Shown: positions 62,219-63,169 of the stretch, piece by piece
How positions within the stretch are numbered: position 1 is the stretch's first letter
Layout of the letters: each line of letters starts with the position of its first letter
Assembly (NCBI GenBank): GCA_944326365.1
Contig: CALVDR010000014.1
Coordinates: forward strand, 1-63,169
From: an uncultured Bacteroidales bacterium
Lineage (GTDB): Bacteria; Bacteroidota; Bacteroidia; Bacteroidales; UBA932
Direction of reading: 5' to 3'
Length of the DNA stretch: 63,169 nt
Made by a program: the position numbers and the translations under genes
The notes under the pieces: generated by a model
Databases searched by the model: none
Told to the model about the DNA's origin: nothing
Seen by the model: the letters and a program-made list of their open reading frames with translations, nothing else

Positions 62219-63169
62219 TTATGTTGTTTGAGGCTTGAAATAATTAACAAGCAAGGAGGCTACGGTAAAAGCGATTCCTACTCCTGCCACACCCGTCCAT
62301 CCACAATGTTGCCAAAACAGACCTGAAACGAATGTTCCGGCAGAACCGCCCAAGAAGTAAATGGTCATATAAACGGTATTGACCCGGTTGATGGCGGATG
62401 CGTCAAGAGCGACCACGCTGGTTTGGTTGGACAAGTGGATGCATTGCATTCCTGCATCAATTAAAAGAATGGCGATTATCATCCACAAGTAGCTGTCATT
62501 TCCCCAAAATGCCAACAACCATGCAGCCAAGATAACGCATCCTCCGACGATGGAGAAGAATCTTGCGCCGTATTTTTGGATATATCCGCTAATGAGTACA
62601 ACCGTAGATGCACCTGCCAATCCGCACAAACCGAGTGCTCCGATAATATCGTCACTCGCGAAGAAAGGCTCTTGCTTCATTCGGAAAGCAAGGCAACTCC
62701 ACAAAGCGAAGAACGAGCCATAAGCCAATGCCGCTCTCAACGAAGCGATACGCAGGTACGGGTATTGGAAGAGCAGGCGCAACAAAGATTTCATCAGCCC
62801 TGCATAGCTTTCTTGAGAACGGGCAGACAGCACGGGCAGCATCTTGTGAATCATCAGAAAACATCCGAGCATAAACACGCAAGCCACGAAATAGACGGAA
62901 CGCCATCCCCACACATCAGCAAGAAAGCCACTGAACACCCGCGAGCCGAGAATGCCTATGAGCAAGCAGGATTGTATAATGCCCACATTGCGCACCTTGT
63001 GTGCAGGTGCCGAATGGAAAGACACTAACGGGATGAAGAACTGTGGCATGACCGAAGATGCTCCGGCAAGCAAGGATGCGCCCCACACCCAATAGATGTT
63101 CGGGGCAAGGGATATGGCAAGCAAGGCGCACGCAGAAACGATATAATTGGTCAATATCAGCTTCTTTCG
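62219..63169 (-). CDS. MFS transporter, partial (N-terminus beyond the window)
   Basis: At least 316 residues, continuing in frame to the window edge, so the start is outside. About ten membrane helices remain. They begin with a loop ending in RKKLI (the conserved GxxxDRxxRR-type loop 2-3 region) and include ASSVMPQFFIPLVSF and a second-half pattern (MQCIHLSNQTSVVALDASAINRVNTVYMTIYFLGGSAGTFVSGLFW) resembling drug or sugar efflux carriers. Codon choice looks different from the neighbouring core genes by eye, and the flank holds a possible gene stub, so recent transfer is possible. Confidence 0.85.
   Translation of the reverse strand, partial: RKKLILTNYIVSACALLAISLAPNIYWVWGASLLAGASSVMPQFFIPLVSFHSAPAHKVRNVGIIQSCLLIGILGSRVFSGFLADVWGWRSVYFVACVFMLGCFLMIHKMLPVLSARSQESYAGLMKSLLRLLFQYPYLRIASLRAALAYGSFFALWSCLAFRMKQEPFFASDDIIGALGLCGLAGASTVVLISGYIQKYGARFFSIVGGCVILAAWLLAFWGNDSYLWMIIAILLIDAGMQCIHLSNQTSVVALDASAINRVNTVYMTIYFLGGSAGTFVSGLFWQHCGWTGVAGVGIAFTVASLLVNYFKPQTT

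Overview
The window reads as a chromosome segment of an anaerobic member of the order Bacteroidales. Supporting signs are an oxygen-independent class III ribonucleotide reductase, Bacteroidetes-type promoters (TAnnTTTG boxes, for example TTG-N19-TATATTTG before rplC), weak or absent Shine-Dalgarno signals, an mreBCD-mrdA-rodA shape locus, DUF4143 and DUF1703-type ATPase genes, and a typical Bacteroidales set of housekeeping genes. I cannot fix the family or genus from sequence alone.

Layout. 0.1-2.3 kb: nrdD. 2.5-18.9 kb: an accessory island lying between two 41-bp direct repeats (2469-2509 and 18879-18919, 38 of 41 identical). It holds a DUF4143 ATPase gene on the + strand, a tightly packed 12-gene operon on the - strand (17352 down to 3862, with a T-tailed terminator at 3806-3845), and a uracil-DNA-glycosylase-like gene whose start abuts the right repeat. 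18.9-23.4 kb: phosphopantetheinyl transferase, malate dehydrogenase, transketolase, tRNA-Pro. 23.4-23.9 kb: a gene-free stretch full of short perfect palindromes. 23.9-27.8 kb: a ribosomal protein operon rplC-rplD-rplW-rplB-rpsS-rplV-rpsC, without rpsJ before it or rplP after it. 27.9-33.5 kb: cdaA-mutS2-yraN, manC, yqeY, tRNA-Leu. 33.6-38.5 kb: fabG, comF-like, a glycosyltransferase remnant, a PAP2 phosphatase, a YhcH-type protein, ahcY. 38.5-44.2 kb: mreB-mreC-mreD-mrdA-rodA. 44.2-48.0 kb: ispD, an Lrp/AsnC regulator, topA. 48.1-48.9 kb: a deleted DUF1703-type ATPase remnant. 49.0-53.3 kb: PBP1A-ddl-prmC. 53.5-61.9 kb: a lipoprotein, a U32 peptidase with a TPR protein, an M16-like protein without its zinc motif, a DUF3109 protein, an acetyltransferase remnant and a membrane protein. 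62-63.2 kb: a possible gene stub and an MFS transporter cut by the window edge.

The most notable content is the 12-gene operon. It combines an ATP-grasp peptide maturase and a small adjacent candidate precursor (graspetide-like) with three dynamin-like GTPases of different membrane anchoring, a DUF4112 membrane protein, another multi-pass membrane protein, a large all-helical protein, a uracil-DNA-glycosylase-like protein, a Sel1-repeat protein and an HExxH metallopeptidase. No exporter is seen. My inference is a membrane-acting conflict or stress system whose small peptide is modified and used inside the cell. Bacterial dynamin systems such as Eleos (LeoA/LeoBC) are the nearest described relatives I know of, and I know of no described system joining dynamins to an ATP-grasp peptide maturase.

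The rest of the window is mainly core metabolism, translation and cell-wall synthesis, with several decayed gene fragments at block boundaries.
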